Source of the DNA: Paracoccus sp. (in: a-proteobacteria)
GTDB taxonomy: Bacteria; Pseudomonadota; Alphaproteobacteria; Rhodobacterales; Rhodobacteraceae
Length of the DNA stretch: 64,000 nt
Direction of reading: 5' to 3'
Assembly: GCA_030538425.1 (NCBI GenBank)
Contig: JAUNTZ010000002.1
Coordinates: 62,001 to 126,000 of the forward strand
A model generated the notes under the pieces. That model had not been told where the DNA came from and ran no database searches. It saw nothing but the letters and a program-made list of their open reading frames with translations. Shown piece by piece: positions 37,374 to 46,191 of the stretch; positions within the stretch are counted from its first letter, which is position 1, and each line of letters starts with the position of its first letter. Both the position numbers and the translations under genes were made by a program.

Positions 37374-38072
37374 TCAATAACTGCGGATCAGCCCGACCAG
37401 ACGGCCCTGAACCCGGACCTTGTTTTCAGGCAGGATGCGGGTTTCATATGCGGGGTTCGCAGCCTCAAGCGCGATCATCGCGCCGCTGCGGCGATAGGTT
37501 TTCAGCGTGGCCTCATGCCCCTCAACCAGGGCGACAACGATATCGCCGTTATCGGCGGTGCTTTGTTCGCAGATCACCACGATATCGCCGTGATTGATGC
37601 CCGCATTGATCATCGAGTCGCCCTTGACCTCAAGCGCGTAGTGATTGTTGCGCGCCGAGATCATCGAGCCGGGCACGGCGACGTGATGCGAGACCTCGGA
37701 AATGGCCTCAATCGGGACGCCTGCGGCGATGCGGCCCATCACTGGCAGATCGACCGCATAGGCCGAAACCGGCATCGCACCAGCGGGCGGGGGCGCGGTG
37801 TCCTGCAAATCGCCCTCAATCACCTGCGGCTGGAAGCCGGGCGTTTTCTGCGCAAGCGAATCGGGCAGGCGCAGGATTTCCAAGGCACGCGCGCGATGTG
37901 GCAGGCGGCGGATAAAGCCCCTTTCCTCAAGCGCGGTCACAAGCCGGTGGATGCCCGATTTCGACCGCAGATCAAGCGCGAGTTTCATTTCATCAAAGGA
38001 GGGCGGCACACCATCGCGCGCCATGCGTTTCTGGATAAATTCCAACAACTCGATCTGTTTTCTGGTCAGCAT
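37374..38072 (-). CDS. lexA: LexA repressor
   Basis: SOS repressor and self-cleaving serine peptidase, 232 residues. N-terminal winged helix [17 protein letters not shown] with [21 protein letters not shown]-type recognition region (here DLRSKSGIH). Cleavage site in [11 protein letters not shown], catalytic Ser in [10 protein letters not shown] and Lys in [17 protein letters not shown]. The start at 38072 rather than 38090 leaves the SOS box clear of the coding region. It is the last gene downstream of the trp/moa genes but has its own operator. Confidence 0.96.
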   Translation of the reverse strand: MLTRKQIELLEFIQKRMARDGVPPSFDEMKLALDLRSKSGIHRLVTALEERGFIRRLPHRARALEILRLPDSLAQKTPGFQPQVIEGDLQDTAPPPAGAMPVSAYAVDLPVMGRIAAGVPIEAISEVSHHVAVPGSMISARNNHYALEVKGDSMINAGINHGDIVVICEQSTADNGDIVVALVEGHEATLKTYRRSGAMIALEAANPAYETRILPENKVRVQGRLVGLIRSY

Positions 38073-38094
38073 GTTCCGGCCCCGTTTCATCGAC

Positions 38095-38109
38095 GTTCAG
38101 GATATGTTC
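38095..38109 (-). promoter_or_regulatory. SOS box (LexA operator) of lexA
   Basis: GTTCAGGATATGTTC fits the alphaproteobacterial direct-repeat operator GTTC-N7-GTTC exactly. It sits 22 bases upstream of the lexA start, where it would block transcription, so lexA is autoregulated. Confidence 0.92.
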
Positions 38110-38164
38110 TGCCACATTTCCCGAATCACGTCAATAAAATCACATGAAAAGAATGAAGATCTGG

Positions 38165-39328
38165 TTAATCGAGCCGGATAAACGCGATTTTTTCGCCCGC
38201 TTTTCGCGCCGGATCGCCCGCAGGCCGCACGATCAGCGCGTCTGCCTCCGCCATCAGCGCAAGGCGGGCGCTGTCCTGATCGTCGAACGGGGTCACGATG
38301 CGAGCGTCAAGCCGCGCGCGTCGATAATGCTGGCGCGGGCCTTCGGGCGGAAGGTCTGCGCCAAGGACGCCTTCCTCAAGCCGGTTCTCGACCGGCAGGC
38401 CCTGCATCGCGCGCAGCATGGGGCGGATGAAGATCTCGGCGCAAACAATTGACGACACAGGATTTCCCGGCAGGCCGATCATGGCGGCATCACCGATCCG
38501 CCCGGCGATCAGCGGCTTGCCCGGGCGCATCGCGATCTTGTAGAAAGACCGCTCCATCCCGATCTCTTGGGTAACGCGACCGATCAGGTCGTGATCCCCG
38601 ACCGAGGCCCCGCCAATCGTCACGATCAGATCGGCCCCCGCCGCGCGGGCAAAGCGGTCGCGCAGCGCATCGAGCCGATCCGGCGCGATGGGCAGGCATT
38701 CGGCCACCGCCCCCGCACGGGTCGCAATCGCGGCGACGGCGATGTCGTTGGAACAGATGATCTGCCCCGGGCCGGGCGGCGTGCCGGGCGGCACCAGCTC
38801 ATCCCCGCCGGCCAGAACGGCGACGCGGGGGCGGCGGAACACGGTCAGGCTTGCGACATTCATCGCGGCGATCAGGGCAAGGTCGCGCGGGGTCAGCGGG
38901 CGCTTAGGGTCAAAGCTGGAACCTGATTTGAAATCAGAGCCTTGCGGGCGAATGTTCGTGTTGTTTCTGAGGTCTGATATGGTGATCATGTCACCATCGC
39001 GCGACACATTTTCCTGCATTACGACAAGGTCGTAACCCACCGGCACCGGCGCGCCGGTAAAGATGCGGATGGCGGTTCCGGGGCGGGGCTCGCCTTGCCA
39101 GGGGCGGCCGGCGGCGGCCTCGCCGATGACGGTCAGAGCGCCCCCCAGATCGGCGTGGCGCAGCGCGTAGCCGTCCATCGAGGCGGCGTCGAAAGGCGGC
39201 TGGGTCAGCGCGGCGGTGACCGGAGCGGCCAGCACCCGGCCAAGCCCCTGAGATAGCGGGATCTGCTCAGTCCCCACCGGGCGGGCAAGGTCCAGAAGTT
39301 TGGCAAGGGCCTCGTCAACGCTGATCAT
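38165..39328 (-). CDS. moeA: Molybdopterin molybdotransferase
   Basis: Inserts molybdate into molybdopterin-AMP in Moco synthesis. 387 residues: [14 protein letters not shown] start, [14 protein letters not shown], the [15 protein letters not shown] segment, [14 protein letters not shown], and the nucleotide/MPT-binding [13 protein letters not shown] and [10 protein letters not shown]. Start overlaps the moaC stop by four bases. Part of the trpGD-ung-trpC-moaC-moeA block, a known alphaproteobacterial arrangement apart from ung. Confidence 0.96.
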   Translation of the reverse strand: MISVDEALAKLLDLARPVGTEQIPLSQGLGRVLAAPVTAALTQPPFDAASMDGYALRHADLGGALTVIGEAAAGRPWQGEPRPGTAIRIFTGAPVPVGYDLVVMQENVSRDGDMITISDLRNNTNIRPQGSDFKSGSSFDPKRPLTPRDLALIAAMNVASLTVFRRPRVAVLAGGDELVPPGTPPGPGQIICSNDIAVAAIATRAGAVAECLPIAPDRLDALRDRFARAAGADLIVTIGGASVGDHDLIGRVTQEIGMERSFYKIAMRPGKPLIAGRIGDAAMIGLPGNPVSSIVCAEIFIRPMLRAMQGLPVENRLEEGVLGADLPPEGPRQHYRRARLDARIVTPFDDQDSARLALMAEADALIVRPAGDPARKAGEKIAFIRLD

Positions 39329-39795
39329 GGCGCGCGGTAATCCCCTGATTTTCCGCCGGTTTTCTGGCGCAGGCGGATGCCCTCGATCCGCATCCCCTTC
39401 TCGGCGGCCTTGAGCATGTCATAAACCGTCAGGCAGGCGACCGAGACGGCGGTCAGCGCCTCCATCTCGACCCCGGTCGGGCCGGTGGTGCGCACGGTCG
39501 CGGTGATCCGCAGGCCCGGCAGGGCTTCATCCGCGACCAGTTCAAGCGCCACCTTGGACAAGGGCAGCGGATGGCACAGCGGGATCAGATCGGCGGTGCG
39601 CTTGGCGGCCATGATCCCGGCCAGACGGGCCACGCCCAGAACATCGCCCTTGGCCGCGCCGCCCTGTGCAAGCGCGAGGGTCTCGGGCGACATGAGAACC
39701 GCGCCCTCGGCCACCGCCTCGCGCATGGTGGCGGGCTTGTCTGAGACATCGACCATATGCGCCTGACCTTGCGCGTCAAAATGGGTCAGGCTCAT
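39325..39795 (-). CDS. moaC: Cyclic pyranopterin monophosphate synthase
   Basis: Works after MoaA in the first stage of molybdenum cofactor synthesis. 156 residues with [31 protein letters not shown] (active site) and [38 protein letters not shown]. Overlaps both neighbours by four bases (trpC upstream, moeA downstream), so it is translated from the same transcript. Confidence 0.97.
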   Translation of the reverse strand: MSLTHFDAQGQAHMVDVSDKPATMREAVAEGAVLMSPETLALAQGGAAKGDVLGVARLAGIMAAKRTADLIPLCHPLPLSKVALELVADEALPGLRITATVRTTGPTGVEMEALTAVSVACLTVYDMLKAAEKGMRIEGIRLRQKTGGKSGDYRAP

Positions 39796-40568
39796 GCGCT
39801 TGCCCCCAGAATGGCGCGGGTCGCGGCGGTCACATCCTCTTGCCGCATCAGGCTTTCGCCAATCAGGAAACGCCGCGCGCCGACGCGGGCCATGCGGTCC
39901 AGATCGGCGGGCGCGAAGAGGCCGCTTTCGCAGACCAGATCACGGTCTGCGGGCAGGCGGGCGGCCAGCCGTTCGGTCGTGGCAAGGTCGATCTCGAAGG
40001 TGCGCAGGTTGCGGTTGTTCACCCCGATCAGGGGCGAGCGCAGTCGCAAAGCGCGGTCCAGTTCGGCCTCATCATGCACCTCGATCAGCGCGTCCATGCC
40101 CCAATGGCGGGCGGCATCCTCCAGCTCATGGGCAAGGCTGTCCTCGACCGAGGCCATGATAATCAGGATGCAATCGGCATTCCAGGCCCGCGCCTCGGCC
40201 ACCTGATAGGTGTCATAAAGAAAATCCTTGCGCAAAACCGGCAGTTTGCAGGCCGCATGTGCCGCGGTCAGATAGCCCGGCGCGCCCTGAAAGCTGGGCC
40301 CGTCGGTCAGCACCGAAAGGCAGGCCGCGCCGCCCGCCTGATAGGCGCGGGCCAGATCGGCGGGCTGAAAATCGGCGCGGATCAGACCCTTGGAGGGGCT
40401 GGCCTTCTTGATTTCGGCAATCAGCCCGTAGCCGTTCGCCGCCCGCTTGCTCAGCGCATCGGCGAAGCCGCGCGGGGCCTCGGCGTCGATCCGAGAGAGG
40501 GGACGGGCGGCCTTGGCGGCGGCGATCTCGTCCAGCTTATAGGCTTTGATCTTGTCCAGAATATCCAT
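39792..40568 (-). CDS. trpC: Indole-3-glycerol phosphate synthase
   Basis: Fourth step of tryptophan synthesis, closing the indole ring. 258 residues, monofunctional. [17 protein letters not shown], the catalytic lysines in [29 protein letters not shown] and [14 protein letters not shown] are diagnostic. Ten bases separate it from ung upstream, and it overlaps moaC by four. Confidence 0.97.
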   Translation of the reverse strand: MDILDKIKAYKLDEIAAAKAARPLSRIDAEAPRGFADALSKRAANGYGLIAEIKKASPSKGLIRADFQPADLARAYQAGGAACLSVLTDGPSFQGAPGYLTAAHAACKLPVLRKDFLYDTYQVAEARAWNADCILIIMASVEDSLAHELEDAARHWGMDALIEVHDEAELDRALRLRSPLIGVNNRNLRTFEIDLATTERLAARLPADRDLVCESGLFAPADLDRMARVGARRFLIGESLMRQEDVTAATRAILGASA

Positions 40569-40577
40569 GCGCGAACC

Positions 40578-41237
40578 TTAAGCCTGCGATGCGGGAAGGG
40601 AAAGCCCCGGCCAGTCGATCGGCACCTCTCCGCGCGCGGCCAGCCAGGCGTTGACGCGCGAAAACGGGCGAGAGCCAAAGAATCCCCGCCGCGCCGACAA
40701 GGGGGAGGGATGGGGCGAGGCGACGACCAGATCCTTGGCGCGGGGCAGCCCCGCCAGAGCCTTTTGCGCATGGGCGCCCCATAGAATAAAGGCGAGAGGG
40801 CGATGGGTTTGCGCCCGTGCCACCGCCTGACGCGCCAAGCCGGCCCATCCCCATCCGGCATGAGCGCCCGCCTGAGCGGGCGGCACCGACAGCGCGGTGT
40901 TGAGCAGCAAGACGCCCTGATCGGCCCAGTGGCTCAGATCACCATGCGGCGGCGCGTGGCCCAGATCGTCGCGCATCTCTTTGAAGATATTGGATAATGA
41001 GCGGGGCAGGGCGGTGTCTCGCGTGACCGAAAAGGCCAGCCCGTCGGCATGGCCGGGGGTCGGGTAGGGGTCTTGACCCAGAATGACCACGCGGGCGGCC
41101 TCGGGCGGGGTCAGCTCAAGCGCGCGAAAGATCGCCATGGGGCCGGGCAGCCAGTCCTGACCCGCCAGCCGGTCGCGGATCACGGGCCAGTCCTCGCGGA
41201 AAAAGGGCAGATCGGCCCATGCGGCGGGCGGTTGCAT
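40578..41237 (-). CDS. ung: Uracil-DNA glycosylase (family 1)
   Basis: Removes uracil from DNA, the first step of base excision repair. 219 residues. Water-activating Asp56 in GQDPYPTPGHADGLAFS; uracil-binding LLLNTALSV; His176 in SPHPSPLSA, with the minor-groove Leu-intercalation loop. The C-terminal half keeps the normal FFGSRPFSRVNAWL. It lies between trpD (5-base gap) and trpC (10-base gap), apparently inside the trp operon, which is unusual. Confidence 0.96.
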   Translation of the reverse strand: MQPPAAWADLPFFREDWPVIRDRLAGQDWLPGPMAIFRALELTPPEAARVVILGQDPYPTPGHADGLAFSVTRDTALPRSLSNIFKEMRDDLGHAPPHGDLSHWADQGVLLLNTALSVPPAQAGAHAGWGWAGLARQAVARAQTHRPLAFILWGAHAQKALAGLPRAKDLVVASPHPSPLSARRGFFGSRPFSRVNAWLAARGEVPIDWPGLSLPASQA

Positions 41238-41242
41238 GGGTC

Positions 41243-42262
41243 TCAGCCCGCAGCCGGAACCGCCGCAGACAGCGCGGCCAGCTTGGCCTGCGCCTTGCCG
41301 GAATCAATCGCCTCGGCGGCGCGTTCGGCGCCCTCGCGCAGATCGGAGGCCACGCCCGCAATCACCAAAGCCGCGCCCGCATTGAGCAGCACCGCGTCGC
41401 GATAGGCACCGCGCTCACCGCCAAGCAGGGCGCGGGCGGCGGCGGCGTTATGGGCGGGATCGCCGCCAATGATATCCTCGAAGCGATGGACCGGCAGGCC
41501 CGCATCCTCAGGGCTGATCTCGGTCTCAGAGATCTGGCCGCCCTCCAGCATCGCCACCCGGCTGGGCGCGCAGATCGACAGCTCATCCGTGCCGTCGCCG
41601 CCATGCACGATCCAGACCCGCTCCGAGCCAAGCGCCTGCAAAACCTCAGCCAGAGGGCGGTTCCACTTGGCGTCAAACGTGCCCGTCAGCTGGCGCGTGA
41701 CACCGGCAGGGTTGGTCAAGGGTCCCAACAGATTGAACACGGTGCGCGTGCCCAGTTCCGCCCGCGCGGGGCCCACATGGCGCATGGCCGGGTGGTGAAC
41801 CGGTGCCATCATGAAACAGATGCCCGTCTCATCAAGCGCCTTCTGGCTTTGTTCCGGCGTGGCCATCACGTTCAGGCCAAGCTGGGTCAGCGCATCGGCC
41901 GAGCCCGATTTCGACGACAGGTTGCGGTTGCCATGCTTGGCCACGCAGACCCCCGCGCCCGCCACAACAAGCGCGGCGGCAGTCGAGATATTCAGCGTGC
42001 CTTTGTGATCGCCCCCGGTCCCGACAATATCCATCGCGCCCTCGGGCGCCCGCAGCCGGTTCATCCGCGCCCGCATCGCGCCCGCCGCGGCGGCGATTTC
42101 GCCCACCGTCTCACCGCGCACGCGCATCGCCATCAGCAGCCCGCCAATTTGCGCGGGCGTGGCCTCTCCGTCAAACAAGGCCGAGAAGGCCGCCTGCGCC
42201 TCGGCCTCGGTCAGCGGGCGCTCGGCGGCGATGCCGATCAGCGGGCGGATGTCATGGGTCAT
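41243..42262 (-). CDS. trpD: Anthranilate phosphoribosyltransferase
   Basis: Second step of tryptophan synthesis, attaching phosphoribose to anthranilate. 339 residues: [19 protein letters not shown], the PRPP-binding [38 protein letters not shown], and [12 protein letters not shown]. Start overlaps the trpG stop by four bases. A monofunctional protein, not fused to trpG. Confidence 0.97.
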   Translation of the reverse strand: MTHDIRPLIGIAAERPLTEAEAQAAFSALFDGEATPAQIGGLLMAMRVRGETVGEIAAAAGAMRARMNRLRAPEGAMDIVGTGGDHKGTLNISTAAALVVAGAGVCVAKHGNRNLSSKSGSADALTQLGLNVMATPEQSQKALDETGICFMMAPVHHPAMRHVGPARAELGTRTVFNLLGPLTNPAGVTRQLTGTFDAKWNRPLAEVLQALGSERVWIVHGGDGTDELSICAPSRVAMLEGGQISETEISPEDAGLPVHRFEDIIGGDPAHNAAAARALLGGERGAYRDAVLLNAGAALVIAGVASDLREGAERAAEAIDSGKAQAKLAALSAAVPAAG

Positions 42263-42849
42263 GCGCTCACCTTGTCGTCGCAGCGGGCCAGAAAGTTACG
42301 GATCATCTCATGCCCGTGTTCTGAGGCGATGGATTCGGGGTGGAACTGCACGCCCTCGATCGGCAGGGAGCGGTGCCGCACGCCCATGATCGTGCCGTCG
42401 CCCGCGCGCGCGGTGATCTCCAGCGCGTCGGGCAGGGTCGCGGGGTCGATGGTCAATGAGTGATAGCGGGTCGCGCGAAGCGGCGAGGGCAGGCCCGCGA
42501 AGACGCCGCGTCCTTCGTGCATGATATCATCCACCTTGCCATGAAGGATGCGGTCGGCCCGCACGATCTGGCCGCCAAATGCTTCACCAATCGCCTGATG
42601 GCCGAGGCAGACGCCAAACAGCGGCAGGCGCCCGTCGTCAGCCACCGCGCGGATCAGATCGACGCAGATCCCGGCCTGCGCAGGCGCACAGGGCCCGGGC
42701 GAGATCACGATGCCCGACGCCCCCATCGACAGCGCATCGGTCACGCTCAGGCGATCATTGCGCCGCACCTCGACCCGGGCGCCCGCTTCGCCCAGGTAAT
42801 GCACGAGATTCCAGGTAAAGCTGTCGTAATTGTCGATGAGCAGGATCAT
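42259..42849 (-). CDS. trpG: Anthranilate synthase glutamine amidotransferase subunit
   Basis: Supplies ammonia from glutamine to TrpE. 196 residues of class I amidotransferase: [16 protein letters not shown], nucleophile Cys in [15 protein letters not shown], and the His-Glu pair in [14 protein letters not shown]. First gene of the minus-strand trp block. Its partner trpE lies 5.6 kb away on the other strand behind ppiD. Confidence 0.96.
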   Translation of the reverse strand: MILLIDNYDSFTWNLVHYLGEAGARVEVRRNDRLSVTDALSMGASGIVISPGPCAPAQAGICVDLIRAVADDGRLPLFGVCLGHQAIGEAFGGQIVRADRILHGKVDDIMHEGRGVFAGLPSPLRATRYHSLTIDPATLPDALEITARAGDGTIMGVRHRSLPIEGVQFHPESIASEHGHEMIRNFLARCDDKVSA

Positions 42850-42971
42850 GGGGGCTTGCCGCCGGATTGTGAAATGGGGTGAACATTGCGTTTTGTGGCC
42901 CTATAGATGGTCCAAAGCGCGACGCGGGGCAAGCCCGTGCGAAAGGCAAAAGGACGGCACAAGGGCAGGCA

Positions 42972-44954
42972 ATGGCGGGATTTGCGAAAGGTCTGATACA
43001 TGGCGGGCTGGTCGGCGCGGCCGGTATCGCGGCGCTTGCCTTGGCGCTGCCGCCCTCGGGTGATTCGGGCGCGCGGGCGGTTCCGGGGCGCGAGGCTGGG
43101 GTGGATGCGCGGGATGCCGCCCGCGACCGCACAGCCGCGCCGAGCGCGCGCGAGGCTGGCGCTGACCCTGCATCGGGCGGTGCCGCGCTATCGGATCAGG
43201 CGGAACCTGTCTTGGCTGAGCGGGACCGGGGCGAGGAACCCGCAGGCGATGAGCGCACCGCCGCATCTGGCGATGGAGATCTCGCACGCACGCATCCTGC
43301 CGGGGACGAGGTGACGGGATCGGCTCAGCCTCAGGCGGGCGCGGATGCCCCCTCGGGCGAGGTTGCAAGTCAGGCTGATCTCACCCCCGCCGAACCGGAC
43401 AGCCGGGCCAACCCCGACGCGCCCTCCCAAGGTGCCACCGTCGAGTTCGCCGCCCCGCGCGGCTCTGAATTCGCGCGGCCCGATCCGCACCGGTTGCCGA
43501 GCCTGCCCGCCGATGCGCCGCCGCCCGAACAGGCCCGTCGCGCCGCTCTGCCCGAGATCCCACCCGCCGAGGCCGCGCCGCAAAGCCCTGACCTCGCGCG
43601 CAGGCCTGCCGAGCCGGCCCCGCCCGCGCCGCTGCCCGATGCGGTGGCCGATGCGCCCGATGCGCCCTTGCCTGCCGCCTCGGGTGAGCCTTTGACGCAG
43701 CGTCCGGCGCGGCCCCGGCTGGCCGCCTCGGACGAGGCGGATGCCGCGCTTCCGCCTGCCACCGCCGCCAGCCCCGCCCCGCCCGAGCCGCAGGCCGACG
43801 GCCAGCCGCCCCGGCCAGGCGCGCCCATCGCGGCGGCGCAGGAGCCCGACATTCCGGACGCCGCCTCGACCGCGCCGCGCCCTGCGAGCGCCCCCGCGCT
43901 GAGCGCGCAAAGCGCCCCGGACCGCCCGCAGGATGAGAGCGTGGCGCAGCCCGACCGGCCCATCGCCGCCCCGGCCCTGGCTGATCCCGATGGCGCGGTC
44001 GAGACGCCGCAACTGCCCACGGGCGGCGACTCGCCTGCCCGCAGTTTGGCGCCCCAGCTCGATCGGCCCCTGCCGCTGAGCGAAACCGCGCCGCCTCCGC
44101 CACCCGCCGCCGATGATCCCGCACCCGATAACGCGGCTGGCGAGACGCAGGAGGTAACGGCACTTGAGCCGTCCACCGCTCAGGGCGCGCGCTCTGAGGC
44201 GACGCCTGCCACGCCTCACGCGGGGTCCGTGGCCACGCTTGGCGGAGGGGATGAGGCGACGGTGGAGACCCCAGCCACGGCGCAGAGCACGCAGGCCGGG
44301 ACAACCAGTCTTCCGCAAGCGACAGCGCAGGATGCCAGCCTTGAGGGGCTGACACCGCAGTCCGATGCCGCGACTGATACCGTCGGGCAGCCTGCGTCGG
44401 ACGTCGCTCGGGCCGCGAGTCGTGAGGCAACTGCTGAGACCACCACTCAGAGCACTCCGGCTGAGGCAGCGTCCACTGCGCCAGCTTCTGGGTCTGCGAC
44501 ATCAGCCACCGCGCAGGACGCGCGCCGCGAGGTGACGCATGCCCAGCAGCAGCCTGCGCGCGACCCCGCGTCCGGCGTGAGGCAGGACGCAGCGGCTGAA
44601 CCCGTCGCAGAGGTTACACCGTCCGAGGCGACGCCCACCGTGCCGGCTTCTGGGTCTGCGACATCAGCCGCCGCGCAGGACACGCGCCGAGAGGTGATGC
44701 CTGTTCAGCCGGATTCGGCGTCCGAGCGTGCTTCCGGCGCGAGGCAGGACGCGGCTGTTGAAGCCGTCGCAGAGGATACACTGTCCGAGGCGACGTCCGC
44801 CCGGCCGGATTCTGCGCCCGATGCCGCCCCCGCCGCCACCCCGCAGGCGGTGCCACCCACCGCGCCACGCCGCGCTGCACCATCGTCGCGGCCCGGTGCC
44901 GCGCCATCCGCGCCCGATCTGTCGGTGCCGCGCCTGCGTGAACTGGGACTTTGA
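42972..44954 (+). CDS. Giant Ala/Pro-rich membrane-anchored low-complexity protein
   Basis: 660 residues. One N-terminal hydrophobic helix (GFAKGLIHGGLVGAAGIAALALALP) and then an acidic, disordered stretch built of Ala, Pro, Glu, Asp, Ser and Gln, presumably periplasmic. Towards the end a 54-residue unit with PASGSATSA-AQD-RREV is repeated in tandem (DNA period 162 from 44484 to 44646), with a third partial unit. It ends in PRLRELGL without a folded domain. The anchor-plus-linker layout recalls divergent polysaccharide deacetylase (YibQ-like) proteins of this group, but the catalytic domain is absent. Function unknown. Confidence 0.6.
   Translation: MAGFAKGLIHGGLVGAAGIAALALALPPSGDSGARAVPGREAGVDARDAARDRTAAPSAREAGADPASGGAALSDQAEPVLAERDRGEEPAGDERTAASGDGDLARTHPAGDEVTGSAQPQAGADAPSGEVASQADLTPAEPDSRANPDAPSQGATVEFAAPRGSEFARPDPHRLPSLPADAPPPEQARRAALPEIPPAEAAPQSPDLARRPAEPAPPAPLPDAVADAPDAPLPAASGEPLTQRPARPRLAASDEADAALPPATAASPAPPEPQADGQPPRPGAPIAAAQEPDIPDAASTAPRPASAPALSAQSAPDRPQDESVAQPDRPIAAPALADPDGAVETPQLPTGGDSPARSLAPQLDRPLPLSETAPPPPPAADDPAPDNAAGETQEVTALEPSTAQGARSEATPATPHAGSVATLGGGDEATVETPATAQSTQAGTTSLPQATAQDASLEGLTPQSDAATDTVGQPASDVARAASREATAETTTQSTPAEAASTAPASGSATSATAQDARREVTHAQQQPARDPASGVRQDAAAEPVAEVTPSEATPTVPASGSATSAAAQDTRREVMPVQPDSASERASGARQDAAVEAVAEDTLSEATSARPDSAPDAAPAATPQAVPPTAPRRAAPSSRPGAAPSAPDLSVPRLRELGL
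44484..44810 (+). repeat. In-frame 162-base tandem repeat
   Basis: GCTTCTGGGTCTGCGACATC begins units at 44484 and 44646 (162 bases = 54 codons). Both units continue with a -GCGCAGGAC- block, AGGCAGGACGC and GTCGCAGAGG, with a partial third unit from about 44800. Similarity is much higher at DNA level than expected for a disordered linker. Confidence 0.8.
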
Positions 44955-44955
44955 T

Positions 44956-46131
44956 ATGATGCCGAATATGAACCCCGCCCTTGCCGCGACCTTTCGCCCT
45001 CCGGTGATGGAGGCGCGGCGCTGGCTGGATGGGGTCACCTTTCCGCCCGGGCGGCCCTTGCTCAACCTCTCGCAGGCCGCGCCGGTCGAGCCGCCGCCCG
45101 AGGGGCTTCGCCGCGCCATGGCTGAGGCCGCGCTGAGCCAGGATTCGGCGCATCTTTACGGGCCGGTTCTGGGCAATGACAATTTGCGCGAGGCTTTGGC
45201 GCGCGAATGGCGGCGGGGCTATGGCGGCAGCACAGGCGCGGCGAATGTTGCGATCACGCAGGGCTGCAATCAGGCCTTTTGCGCCGCGATTGCCACGCTG
45301 GCGGGCGCGGGCGATGAGGTGATCCTGCCTGCGCCGTGGTATTTCAACCATCGGATGTGGCTTGAGATGCAGGGGATTACGACGGTCCCGCTGGCCTGCC
45401 GCGCCGATATGGTGCCGCGCGCAGAGGACGCAGCCGCGCTGATCACGGCGCGGACGCGGGCCATCGTGCTTGTCTCGCCCAATAACCCGACCGGGGCGGA
45501 ATACCCTGCCGAGACGCTTGGCGCCTTCTATGATCTGTGCCGCGCGGCCGGAATCGCGCTGATCATCGACGAAACCTATCGCGATTTCGACAGCCGCGAG
45601 GGCGCGCCGCATGATCTGGCGACCCGTGAGGGGGCAGAGGACACGCTGATCCAGCTTTACAGCTTTTCCAAAGCGTATCGGCTGACCGGCCACCGGACGG
45701 GCGCGCTGATCACGGGCGCGCGGCGCATGATCGAGGTTGAGAAATTCCTTGATACCGTCGCGATCTGTCCGGGTCAGATGGGCCAGATCGGGGCGTTATG
45801 GGGGGTGCAGAACCTGCGCGACTGGCTGGCGGGTGAGCGCGCCGAGATTCTCGCGCGTCGCGCCGCCATGGTTCAGGCGATGGCCAAGCTGGACGAATGG
45901 CGCCTGGTCTCGGCGGGCGCCTATTTCGCCTGGGTGCAGCACCCGTTCGACATGCCCTCGGATCAGGTCGCGCAGATGCTGGTGCGCGAGGCGGGGCTGC
46001 TGGTTCTGCCGGGCACCATGTTCAGCCCCGAAGGGCAGGGCAAAGACGCGCTGCGCATCGCATTCGCGAATGCGGACGGGGGCGGCATTGCTGAAATGGC
46101 CGACAGGCTCGCGTCCCTGACGGCAGGGTGA
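44956..46131 (+). CDS. Pyridoxal-phosphate aminotransferase (class I/II)
   Basis: Fold-type I aminotransferase of about 391 residues. HLYGPVLGNDNLREALA, the substrate-binding ITQGCNQAFCAAI, VLVSPNNPTGAEYP, IIDETYRDF and the PLP-lysine region YSFSKAYRLTGHRTGALI are clear. The amino acid or keto acid substrate is not evident; Asp- or aromatic-type activity is possible. The start follows the stop of the Ala/Pro-rich gene by one base, so it is probably co-transcribed with it. Confidence 0.9.
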   Translation: MMPNMNPALAATFRPPVMEARRWLDGVTFPPGRPLLNLSQAAPVEPPPEGLRRAMAEAALSQDSAHLYGPVLGNDNLREALAREWRRGYGGSTGAANVAITQGCNQAFCAAIATLAGAGDEVILPAPWYFNHRMWLEMQGITTVPLACRADMVPRAEDAAALITARTRAIVLVSPNNPTGAEYPAETLGAFYDLCRAAGIALIIDETYRDFDSREGAPHDLATREGAEDTLIQLYSFSKAYRLTGHRTGALITGARRMIEVEKFLDTVAICPGQMGQIGALWGVQNLRDWLAGERAEILARRAAMVQAMAKLDEWRLVSAGAYFAWVQHPFDMPSDQVAQMLVREAGLLVLPGTMFSPEGQGKDALRIAFANADGGGIAEMADRLASLTAG

Positions 46132-46191
46132 CTTGCCGCGCCGCGCCCCGCGCCCTAGAACTGTCGCCGAACCACAAGCACGGACCGTTTC

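Noticed and set aside
42759-42971. Tryptophan leader-peptide attenuator before trpG
   Set aside because: No short frame with clustered Trp codons and no terminator/antiterminator pair was seen in the divergent gap.
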